A stretch of DNA of 5,837 bases from Legionellales bacterium UBA5158 (GTDB taxonomy: Bacteria; Pseudomonadota; Gammaproteobacteria; DSM-16500): contig DHXK01000197.1 of assembly GCA_002413665.1 (NCBI GenBank), positions 1-5,837 of the forward strand, written 5' to 3'. Under the pieces are notes generated by a model. It saw only the letters and a program-made list of their open reading frames with translations. It did no database searches and had not been told where the DNA came from. Shown here piece after piece: positions 1 through 5,740 of the stretch. Position numbers and translations under genes: made by a program. The stretch's first letter is position 1; each line of letters opens with the position of its first letter.

Positions 1-1
1 G

Positions 2-169
2 AATAAAACTAATCCCAAGGGGCAGGAAGCGATTACTTATTTCAAAGATCATCTAACCTCTATTGATGAAATTGAAAAAGTGACTGGTCTCAATTTTTTC
101 CCCAAATTTACAAAAAAAAACAGGAAGCAGAAATTGCGTGACCCTGCTTCTGAACTTTGGCCTAAGTAG
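2..169 (+). CDS. DNA/RNA non-specific endonuclease, C-terminal fragment (5' end outside window)
   Basis: Only the last 55 codons are present; the frame is open from base 2 and ends at TAG 167-169. The visible peptide contains the stretch IDEIEKVTGLNFFPKF, matching the conserved C-terminal segment of the NUC/Serratia-nuclease family ('I..IE..TGL.FFP'), and it ends in a basic tail closing with ELWPK. Members cut DNA and RNA without sequence preference using a metal-dependent His active site (DRGH motif). That active site and any signal peptide lie upstream of the window, so activity and export cannot be judged here. The gene converges on the minus-strand unit ending at 223. The family call is fairly secure from this short signature; the exact subtype is unknown. 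Confidence 0.75.
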   Translation, partial: NKTNPKGQEAITYFKDHLTSIDEIEKVTGLNFFPKFTKKNRKQKLRDPASELWPK

Positions 170-183
170 TCGTCTGTAGCTTT

Positions 184-206
184 AAAAAAGCCTTCACCTT
201 TTTTTT
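184..206. terminator. Possible bidirectional terminator between convergent genes
   Basis: AAAAAAG at 184-190 can pair with CTTTTTT at 198-204 around a 7-base loop, and the plus strand continues in a run of eight T (199-206). On the minus strand the same element ends in a T6 run. It lies in the 53-base gap between two genes that converge (stops at 169 and 223), where a shared terminator would be expected. The stem is almost all A:T with one G:C pair, so it is weak. Confidence 0.35.
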
Positions 207-222
207 ATTAAAACATTGCAGT

Positions 223-561
223 CTAGTGACTGAAAATAAAAAATATTAGAAATCCAAAACCAGTTAATGCAGTTAACCCATGCCCTATCGCCAACGATTT
301 TGGAATAGCTTGCCCTGTGATATCTTTATAAATAAGCATTATTCCACCCAGTGCAGCCAAAATAAAAATAATGATACTGACAATTGGCGCAGGCTTATAA
401 AGTATCGCATACACAATTAATATAATTAATCCTAGCGCAGCCGCAGGACCGTGAGTAAAGGCGACTCCTTTAGGAGTGTTTTTATTTTGTAATACATAAA
501 ATAATAAATAAAATCCCAACATTGCGGCTATAGCAAATAACGCAATTGCAATAAATAACAT
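223..561 (-). CDS. Small four-helix membrane protein with internal duplication, unknown function
   Basis: A 112-residue, very hydrophobic protein with about four membrane helices (roughly residues 2-24, 39-55, 60-78 and 96-111). I do not recognise a named family. It appears to be two copies of a helix-loop-helix unit: the loop motif PKxxAxxHG occurs at residues 30-38 and again at 87-95, exactly 57 residues apart, each followed by a small-residue-rich helix. The paired histidines (H37, H94) sit at membrane edges and could bind a cofactor such as heme, but that is speculation. I chose ATG at 559-561 because AAAGGAG (571-577) lies 9 bases before it. The upstream in-frame GTG (568-570) directly abuts that ribosome binding site and is too close to use. 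The gene starts 24 bases after the stop of the FAD-Rieske gene, so the two probably share a transcript. Confidence 0.8.
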   Translation of the reverse strand: MLFIAIALFAIAAMLGFYLLFYVLQNKNTPKGVAFTHGPAAALGLIILIVYAILYKPAPIVSIIIFILAALGGIMLIYKDITGQAIPKSLAIGHGLTALTGFGFLIFFIFSH

Positions 562-570
562 GTTAAACAC

Positions 571-577
571 CTCCTTT
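571..577 (-). promoter_or_regulatory. Ribosome binding site deciding the start of the small membrane protein
   Basis: The minus strand reads AAAGGAG here. It touches the GTG codon at 568-570 but stands 9 bases from ATG at 559-561, so the ATG is the likely start. It lies inside the short gap after the FAD-Rieske stop codon (586-588), consistent with translational coupling. Confidence 0.7.
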
Positions 578-585
578 AGTAAATT

Positions 586-2091
586 TTATTTTTCATCTTT
601 TCGTTCTAAATTAAACTTGGCAGGTCCTTCAATTACCTCCCCTTGTGCTGTGAATCGGCTACCATGACAAGGGCAATCCCATGTGCTTTCTGCATTATTC
701 CAATTTACAATACCTTTCATATGCGTGCATACAGCTGAGACAATATGCAATTGATTATTTACATCACGAGACACCGCACATTTTTCATGATTAATTTCCA
801 TTATTTTTCCTTGACCCACTTTAATGTCGGAATAATTTTTAACTTGTGAAAATGGATAATCTTTTAAATATTCTAGAAACACATTCGTATTTTCTTTTGC
901 TAAAAATCCTGCAGAAGCAAGTGGCTTAAAACGATTTGATTGATAGGTAGAAACTAAGGGATTATCTTTTCCTAATATCATATCGCCAATAATAATTCCT
1001 GCTAATGTTCCGTACACCAAACCATCTGCCCAATATCCAGTGGCTAGGTAAGTATGTTTAGAAAATCGGCTCGCTAATCCAATATAAGGCACATCGTCAG
1101 CTGATTGGTAATGCTGAGCTGACCATTGATAGGCGACATCTGAGACTGGAAAATGTTCACGAAGAAATTTTTCCATGTCCTCGTAGTGAGAAATCATATT
1201 ATCACCTTGGCCAGTTTTATGATGGCCACCCGCCACCATGAGTAAAGCCGGATTGTTATCTGTAACAGCATGAGTGCATGTTGCATGAGGAGGACGATCC
1301 AAATCCCAAAAATGTCCTTCCGGATAAATATTATCTTTTAAACGAACTGCAACCACATAACTACGATAAGGTGCGGTATACATCTGAGCGAGGTTGATTC
1401 CGATTGGCGTGTGCGTTGCCATCAATACTTTTTTTGCAATAACTTTTGCCTTGGCTGTTTGAAGTATACAAATATCTTTTTCATCAATATTTGTGACTCG
1501 TGTATTTTCAAATATTAAACAACCTCTTTTAGATAAATCTGCTGCCATTGAAATGACATATTGCAAAGGATTAAATCTTGCTTGATTTTCCATTACAACA
1601 GCTTTTTTAAATTTAAATGAAAGAGGCAAACTATTGGTATATTCCATAGGAATTTCCATTTGCTTAAATAACTCAACTTCTTTATCAAGCGCTACCCTAG
1701 GATCTTTACTAGTGTATGCATACCATGGTCTTCGCGAAAAATGACAGTTTATATTTTTTTCATGAACATTTTTTTCTATATAATCAATAGCGAACTTGCG
1801 TGAATGAGCGATTTTTTTGGCTTCTTCTAAATTAAATTTAGAAAAGATATTTTGATAAAATGGTTGGACCGCAATATAAAGATTACCAGTAGAAAATCCT
1901 GTAGTCACTCCTCCAATTTGCTCAGCTTCCAAAATGACAACTTTTTTGCCCGCACTAATTAATTGATTTGCTGCCGTGATTCCTGTTATACCACCGCCCA
2001 CAATAGCAACATCAACTTCTATATCGGTAGTAAGTTCCGGGTACTCATTAGGTCTTACACTAATTGCTTTCCATAACGAAGTAGTATCCAT
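586..2091 (-). CDS. FAD-dependent oxidoreductase with C-terminal Rieske [2Fe-2S] domain
   Basis: A 501-residue protein with no signal peptide or membrane helix, so probably cytosolic. Residues 26-56 form a Rossmann FAD-binding unit: a beta strand DVAIV, GGGITG (32-37, the GxGxxG signature) and the acidic strand end VVILE. The body up to about 385 is of the D-amino-acid oxidase (DAO) superfamily, with a late flavin-binding segment TGYWADGLVYGT (351-362). Residues about 425-500 are a Rieske domain: CTH (C455, H457) and CPCHGS (C473, H476) supply the 2Cys-2His ligands. The usual extra Cys of CTHLGC is Gly460, so the stabilising disulfide of bc1-type Rieske proteins cannot form. The architecture matches B. 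subtilis YhfW-like proteins, whose substrate I do not know. It heads a leftward unit with the small membrane protein and is divergent from cydAB. Its start follows a strong GGAGG site. Confidence 0.9.
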   Translation of the reverse strand: MDTTSLWKAISVRPNEYPELTTDIEVDVAIVGGGITGITAANQLISAGKKVVILEAEQIGGVTTGFSTGNLYIAVQPFYQNIFSKFNLEEAKKIAHSRKFAIDYIEKNVHEKNINCHFSRRPWYAYTSKDPRVALDKEVELFKQMEIPMEYTNSLPLSFKFKKAVVMENQARFNPLQYVISMAADLSKRGCLIFENTRVTNIDEKDICILQTAKAKVIAKKVLMATHTPIGINLAQMYTAPYRSYVVAVRLKDNIYPEGHFWDLDRPPHATCTHAVTDNNPALLMVAGGHHKTGQGDNMISHYEDMEKFLREHFPVSDVAYQWSAQHYQSADDVPYIGLASRFSKHTYLATGYWADGLVYGTLAGIIIGDMILGKDNPLVSTYQSNRFKPLASAGFLAKENTNVFLEYLKDYPFSQVKNYSDIKVGQGKIMEINHEKCAVSRDVNNQLHIVSAVCTHMKGIVNWNNAESTWDCPCHGSRFTAQGEVIEGPAKFNLERKDEK

Positions 2092-2095
2092 TATT

Positions 2096-2113
2096 AACCT
2101 CCTCCTTGAGGTT
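2096..2113 (-). promoter_or_regulatory. Hairpin overlapping the ribosome binding site of the FAD-Rieske gene
   Basis: On the minus strand AACCTC (2113-2108) and GAGGTT (2101-2096) are perfect 6-base complements around the loop AAGGAG. The Shine-Dalgarno sequence AAGGAGGAGG is therefore half in the loop and half in the 3' arm, ending 6 bases before ATG 2091-2089. The structure could mask the nearer GAGG and leave AAGGAG (10 bases from the ATG) exposed. The pairing is seen directly; any regulatory role is inference. Confidence 0.5.
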
Positions 2114-2137
2114 GTATCAGAAAATATATGATTATTT

Positions 2138-2166
2138 ATCGTATACTAGAATAGCTTCATTGTCAT
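2138..2166 (-). promoter_or_regulatory. Candidate sigma70 promoter for the FAD-Rieske unit
   Basis: On the minus strand ATGACA (2166-2161, five of six matches to TTGACA) is followed after 17 bases by TACGAT (2143-2138, four of six matches to TATAAT). This would place transcription start near 2131 and give a leader of about 40 bases that contains the ribosome-site hairpin. It was judged by eye in AT-rich DNA, so it is tentative. Confidence 0.4.
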
Positions 2167-2233
2167 TCTGCCCCACTGATCTCTCATCTAACACAATAAT
2201 TTCTTTTTATTAAAACACGCAACTATGCGGTTA

Positions 2234-2249
2234 ATTATTTGAAAATAAT
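2234..2249. promoter_or_regulatory. AT-rich perfect palindrome, possible operator upstream of cydA
   Basis: ATTATTT (2234-2240), two bases GA, then AAATAAT (2243-2249) form a perfect inverted repeat with 7-base arms. It lies 78 bases before the cydA ATG within the divergent intergenic region, where an operator for either direction would be placed. It does not match the FNR/ANR consensus, and I cannot assign a regulator. AT-rich palindromes also arise by chance. Confidence 0.35.
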
Positions 2250-2327
2250 GTAAACTAGTTTTGCTTGCGATATCTATGTATTACTTATCAACATACGTTT
2301 GATTGAAACCGCACAGGAAAAAAGATT

Positions 2328-3713
2328 ATGCATCTTGATCCACTTATTTTATCGCGATTACAGTTTGCTTGGGTGATTGCCCTTCACATCCTATTACCAG
2401 CATTCACCATCGGGCTTGCTTCTTTCATAGCTGTGCTTGAGGGTATGCACTTTTTTACTGGACGCGAGATATATCTCCGAATCTCTGTATTCTGGACAAA
2501 AATATTTGCGATATCTTTTGGTATGGGTGTGGTATCTGGCATCGTGATGCCATTCCAGTTTGGAACCAACTGGAGTCGATATGCTGATGCGACTGCAAAT
2601 GTTCTTTCGCCTCTTTTTGCCTATGAAGGCCTCACCGCCTTTTTTCTTGAAGCTTCATTCCTAGGTGTGCTGTTGTTTGGCCGTAATTTAGTTCCACGTT
2701 GGACACATTTCGTGGCTGCATTGATGGTGGCTTTAGGCACTCTCATTTCTACATTCTGGATTTTGTCAGCTAATAGTTGGATGCAGACACCTGCTGGTTT
2801 CAAGATCATCGATGGACGGTTCTTCCCTATGGATTGGATAGCCATTATATTTAATCCGTCATTTCCTTATCGCTTTATGCATAATGTCGCTGCATTTTAC
2901 ATCACCACAGCTTTCGTTGTTATTGCCGTAGCGGCCTATTTAATCCGAAAGAATACGTTTGCTGAAGAAGGCCGAATAATGTTTTCAATGACATTTTGGT
3001 TACTCACTTTGCTGGTACCCCTTCAGATTGTTCTTGGCGATTTGCACGGACTCAACACGTTCAAATATCAGCCCGCAAAGCTGGCCGCCATAGAAGCGCA
3101 TTGGACTCCGGAAAAACGTGCTTCGCTGACATTGTTCGCTATTCCTGATGAAAAGAATGAAGTTAATCATGCTGTTGTAGAAATCCCTCTTTTAGGCAGT
3201 CTCATTCTTACGCATGATTTAAATGGAATAGTCCCTGGATTAAAAGAGTTTCCAGTTGATCAACGTCCCCCTGTTGCAATCCCTTTCTTTGCTTTTCGTA
3301 TTATGGTGGGGCTTGGGTTCATTATGCTTGGATTAATCGCCATGAGCTTGTGGCTACGTTTTCGCCAGAGGCTGTATGATACACAATGGTTTTTGCGGTT
3401 ATGCCAATATACAGCACCTGTTGGCTTTTTTGCTGTGCTTGCGGGTTGGGTGACAACTGAAGTCGGGCGCCAGCCCTGGACAGTATATGGTTTACTACGA
3501 ACAGCCAATTCTGTCACACCATCTCTTGCGGGCCATGATGTTCTACTCTCGCTTGCTGCTTATATGCTTGTTTATCTGATCATCTTTCCTGTCGGTATTC
3601 TTTTAATGGCACGCATTGTTCGTAATGGTCCTTCTCAGGCATCCCACAAAGAGCCTATTGAAGGAGGACAGCCACGAGGTCCCGTTGTTACACCGCCGGA
3701 GTACACACCATGA
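2328..3713 (+). CDS. cydA: Cytochrome bd quinol oxidase subunit I, CIO (cyanide-insensitive) type
   Basis: This 461-residue integral membrane protein has about nine helices and carries the heme and quinol sites of cytochrome bd. Visible landmarks: LSRLQF...H20 (b595 axial His), E100 and E108 in YEGLTAFFLEASF (proton and heme region), H185 in RFMHNVA (b558 His), K251 and E256 in KLAAIEA at the start of the Q loop, M326 in FRIMVG (b558 Met) and GRQPW at 380-384. The Q loop between KLAAIEA and FRIMVG is short, and GRQPW is followed by VYGLLRT, both typical of the CioA branch rather than the long-loop E. coli CydA. The start fits the family N-terminus and has AGGA (2315-2318) 9 bases upstream. 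It overlaps cydB by 4 bases. Its G+C content is above that of the flanking genes. No convincing -35/-10 pair was found upstream. It could equally be named cioA. Confidence 0.96.
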   Translation: MHLDPLILSRLQFAWVIALHILLPAFTIGLASFIAVLEGMHFFTGREIYLRISVFWTKIFAISFGMGVVSGIVMPFQFGTNWSRYADATANVLSPLFAYEGLTAFFLEASFLGVLLFGRNLVPRWTHFVAALMVALGTLISTFWILSANSWMQTPAGFKIIDGRFFPMDWIAIIFNPSFPYRFMHNVAAFYITTAFVVIAVAAYLIRKNTFAEEGRIMFSMTFWLLTLLVPLQIVLGDLHGLNTFKYQPAKLAAIEAHWTPEKRASLTLFAIPDEKNEVNHAVVEIPLLGSLILTHDLNGIVPGLKEFPVDQRPPVAIPFFAFRIMVGLGFIMLGLIAMSLWLRFRQRLYDTQWFLRLCQYTAPVGFFAVLAGWVTTEVGRQPWTVYGLLRTANSVTPSLAGHDVLLSLAAYMLVYLIIFPVGILLMARIVRNGPSQASHKEPIEGGQPRGPVVTPPEYTP

Positions 3714-4714
3714 TAATTGATTTTGTTCCCTTATGGACTTTCATCCTTGGCCTTGCCGTTTTTTTCTATGTATTACTGGATGGGTTTGATCTTGGGGTAG
3801 GTATACTTTATGGATTTGCTCCAGATCGTCCAACTCGCAATTTGATAATGAATTCGATTGCTCCTGTTTGGGATGGTAATGAAACTTGGTTAGTATTGGG
3901 AAGCATAGGGCTACTGGCAGCTTTTCCATTAGCGTTTGCAATTATCATTCCAGCAATTTATTTTCCTATTCTACTCATGTTGTTGGCATTGATTTTTCGT
4001 GGTGTAGCGTTTGAATTTCATTTCAGAGATGCAGCTCATGTAACTTTCTGGGATCGTGCTTTTAGTATAGGATCGCTAGTTGCGACATTTGCTCAAGGAG
4101 TAGTTCTCGGGTCTTTCATTCAAGGGTTTGCAGTCGAAGGTCGCAACTTTGTTGGCAGCTCATTTGATTGTTTCACACCATTCTCACTATTTACGGGTTT
4201 CGCACTCATCTTTGGATATGGCTTGCTAGGCGCAGGCTGGTTGATTTTGAAGACTGAAGGCGACTTACAAATAACTTCACGACGTCAAGGTCGCTGGTGT
4301 TTCATTGCTGTTCTTATCGCAGTGGGTGTTGTCTCTATTTGGACTCCCCTCATGGATGCGGATATTGCTCATCGCTGGCTTTCCTGGCCGAACATGGCTT
4401 ATCTTTCGCCCGTCCCTATTATTACACTAGCTATCACCTGGTTTGAATGGCGAGCATTAAACAATCAGTCAGAAGTCGCCCCTTTCATAGGCGCGATTGG
4501 ATTATTTCTTATGTCTTATTTAGGAATAGCAATCAGTCTTTTTCCTATGATAGTCCCACATCATTTTACATTATGGCAAGCAGCATCATCCCCTGATACG
4601 CAAGCGTTTTTGATTATCGGTACAATGTTTCTTCTGCCGATTATTCTCATGTATACCGCTTGGTCTTATTGGGTATTTCGCGGAAAAGTCCGTGCAGACA
4701 TTGGGTATCATTAA
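3710..4714 (+). CDS. cydB: Cytochrome bd quinol oxidase subunit II, CIO type
   Basis: A 334-residue membrane protein with about eight helices, the usual CioB length. It pairs with CydA in the inner membrane to form the oxidase that takes electrons from quinol and reduces O2 to water without pumping protons. Family signatures: LLDGFDLGVGIL (22-33), APVWDGNETWLV (51-62), FRGVAFEFHFR (96-106) and the C-terminal YWVFRGKV (320-327). The ATG overlaps the cydA stop as ATGA, and GGAG (3698-3701) lies 8 bases upstream, so translation is probably coupled. No frameshift or missing conserved block is seen. No cydX-like small subunit or cydDC exporter gene follows: the 52 bases after the stop (4715-4766) hold no supported gene or clear terminator, and the next gene is convergent. 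It could equally be named cioB. Confidence 0.96.
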   Translation: MIIDFVPLWTFILGLAVFFYVLLDGFDLGVGILYGFAPDRPTRNLIMNSIAPVWDGNETWLVLGSIGLLAAFPLAFAIIIPAIYFPILLMLLALIFRGVAFEFHFRDAAHVTFWDRAFSIGSLVATFAQGVVLGSFIQGFAVEGRNFVGSSFDCFTPFSLFTGFALIFGYGLLGAGWLILKTEGDLQITSRRQGRWCFIAVLIAVGVVSIWTPLMDADIAHRWLSWPNMAYLSPVPIITLAITWFEWRALNNQSEVAPFIGAIGLFLMSYLGIAISLFPMIVPHHFTLWQAASSPDTQAFLIIGTMFLLPIILMYTAWSYWVFRGKVRADIGYH

Positions 4715-4766
4715 CAGCGCTATCTACCTAAATGTTTCAATTGTTCCATCTTCTATTCAAAATTAC

Positions 4767-5615
4767 TTATTGAATTCTGCATCCATCTGAATTTGTGGTT
4801 AAAGGTCCATCGCCTGCAGATGGGGGGCTGCTATGTTTAAACATACCTTGGACCGCAACAGAAACTTCTTTTTTCATATCACTAGCAGATTCTTCTAATT
4901 TATCATTACCCACTAATTCACAATTGGTGTTACCTAAGTGTAATTGCTTGGTAAATAAATTGAGTAGAGCTTGTAATTTTTCTTGTTCTATTGAAGCACG
5001 GCAAATATTTTTGTGATGGTTTTGATCATCTCTTTTAATGACAGCATCTGCGCGTGCTGCATTAATTAAAAGTTCATTATCCATCGTGATTAGCATATGA
5101 GTATATTCTTCATTTCTTTCTTTTATTTTTTTACTAGGCGCATCTTGTGAATCAAAATATCCTAATATCATCATCTCTAATGCAAAAGCGCCTCTGGTTA
5201 AATTTAAAAAAATAGTTTTAATATTGATTTCGGTATCAGAGCCATACGGACATATTTCAATGGGAGCAACTTCATCAAATAATACTTTAATTTGTGAATA
5301 CATCCTTCTTGCTAAGGCTTCTGCTTGTTCGTAATATCCTTCTTGCTCAGGTTTATTGATAAAATCTTTAAAAGCGTCTGTGGTTTCCAGTAATGTTCTT
5401 TTGATATCTTGAAGATTACTTTTTAAAGTATTCGTACGAATAATTTCTTCAACTTGATGACTAAAGTCTTTGCTTAATGCTTGAAGAAAAACATCTAAAC
5501 CTGACGAATCAATCGTAAGTGAAGCTGGTTTATCGCCTAAAGCTTTATTTACTGCCTGAGAAACGAGTACACCCACTACAGCATTAATAATAATGGGAGC
5601 TAATGGACCTGGCAT
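4767..5615 (-). CDS. Hypothetical helical protein, possible stand-alone Cry domain I-like (endotoxin N-terminal-like) protein
   Basis: A 282-residue protein of no family I can name with confidence. Residues 4-20 are a hydrophobic segment (PLAPIIINAVVGVLVSQ) that could be a membrane or buried helix; it lacks the basic start of a normal signal peptide. Residues 40-260 are predicted almost wholly helical: an amphipathic stretch around HQVEEIIRTNTL (53-64), LQDIKRTLLETTDAFKDFI (68-86) ending in NKP, a helix 92-116, a hydrophobic central helix around FLNLTRGAFALEMMILGYF (136-154), and RNEEYTHMLITMDNELL (167-183). This order recalls the helical pore-forming domain I of Cry delta-endotoxins, from memory of the family only. 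The tail (261-282) is Pro/Gly/Ser-rich and probably disordered. There are four cysteines (122, 205, 232, 279). AAAGGAA lies about 8 bases before the ATG at 5613-5615. It is AT-rich and convergent with cydB. Alternatives include a secreted effector or an unrelated helical protein. Confidence 0.75.
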   Translation of the reverse strand: MPGPLAPIIINAVVGVLVSQAVNKALGDKPASLTIDSSGLDVFLQALSKDFSHQVEEIIRTNTLKSNLQDIKRTLLETTDAFKDFINKPEQEGYYEQAEALARRMYSQIKVLFDEVAPIEICPYGSDTEINIKTIFLNLTRGAFALEMMILGYFDSQDAPSKKIKERNEEYTHMLITMDNELLINAARADAVIKRDDQNHHKNICRASIEQEKLQALLNLFTKQLHLGNTNCELVGNDKLEESASDMKKEVSVAVQGMFKHSSPPSAGDGPLTTNSDGCRIQ

Positions 5616-5690
5616 TGATATTTTTCCTTTATTTAATTATTTAAACCCAAATTATCATATTATTACTCAAACCCTTATAATTGCTTGATT

Positions 5691-5696
5691 ATTATA
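5691..5696 (-). promoter_or_regulatory. Candidate -10 element for the 282-residue helical protein gene
   Basis: The minus strand reads a perfect TATAAT, preceded directly by TG. It would start transcription near 5684 and give a leader of about 68 bases. No good -35 hexamer is seen at 16-18 bases, so an activator or weak -35 would be needed. In AT-rich DNA such a hexamer can be chance. Confidence 0.35.
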
Positions 5697-5726
5697 CATA
5701 AAAATAGTGAGGGGCTAGGATAATGC

Positions 5727-5740
5727 TTGATATAAATCAA
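5727..5740. promoter_or_regulatory. FNR/ANR-type binding site (perfect TTGAT-N4-ATCAA)
   Basis: The sequence TTGATATAAATCAA matches the consensus of FNR/ANR oxygen-sensing regulators at all ten defined bases. It lies in the 222-base gene-free right end (5616-5837). Its centre (5733.5) would be about 49.5 bases upstream of the start predicted from the leftward -10 at 5691-5696. That is neither the classical -41.5 nor -61.5 position. A rightward promoter with start near 5775 would place it at -41.5, with a weak TAAATT (5762-5767) as -10, and would serve a gene beyond the window. Confidence 0.55.

Noticed and set aside
562..570. GTG at 568-570 as the start of the small membrane protein
   Set aside because: The Shine-Dalgarno sequence directly touches this codon. 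The ATG at 559-561, nine bases away from it, is better placed.
2287..2303. ATCAA-N7-TTGAT inverted repeat just upstream of cydA as an FNR site
   Set aside because: The half-sites are in the reversed order and the spacing is wrong for FNR/ANR, and it lies only 25-40 bases from the start codon. It is most likely chance.
2384..3517. Antisense open frames of 61-85 codons within cydA
   Set aside because: They lie opposite strongly conserved cydA sequence, show no recognisable domain, and have compositions expected from reading a real gene backwards.
4732..4773. A 13-codon plus-strand ORF just after cydB (MFQLFHLLFKITY) as a CydX candidate
   Set aside because: It has no ribosome binding site, lacks the tryptophan-rich start of CydX, is very short, and overlaps the end of the convergent gene.
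4795..5016. A 73-codon plus-strand frame inside the 282-residue gene
   Set aside because: It is antisense to the longer, better-supported minus-strand gene, which has a proper ribosome binding site. It has no recognisable feature.
5643..5674. AAACCC direct repeat (5643-5648 and 5669-5674) upstream of the 282-residue gene
   Set aside because: It is a six-base repeat with 20 bases between copies in AT-rich DNA, with no third copy or symmetry, so it is not distinguishable from chance.
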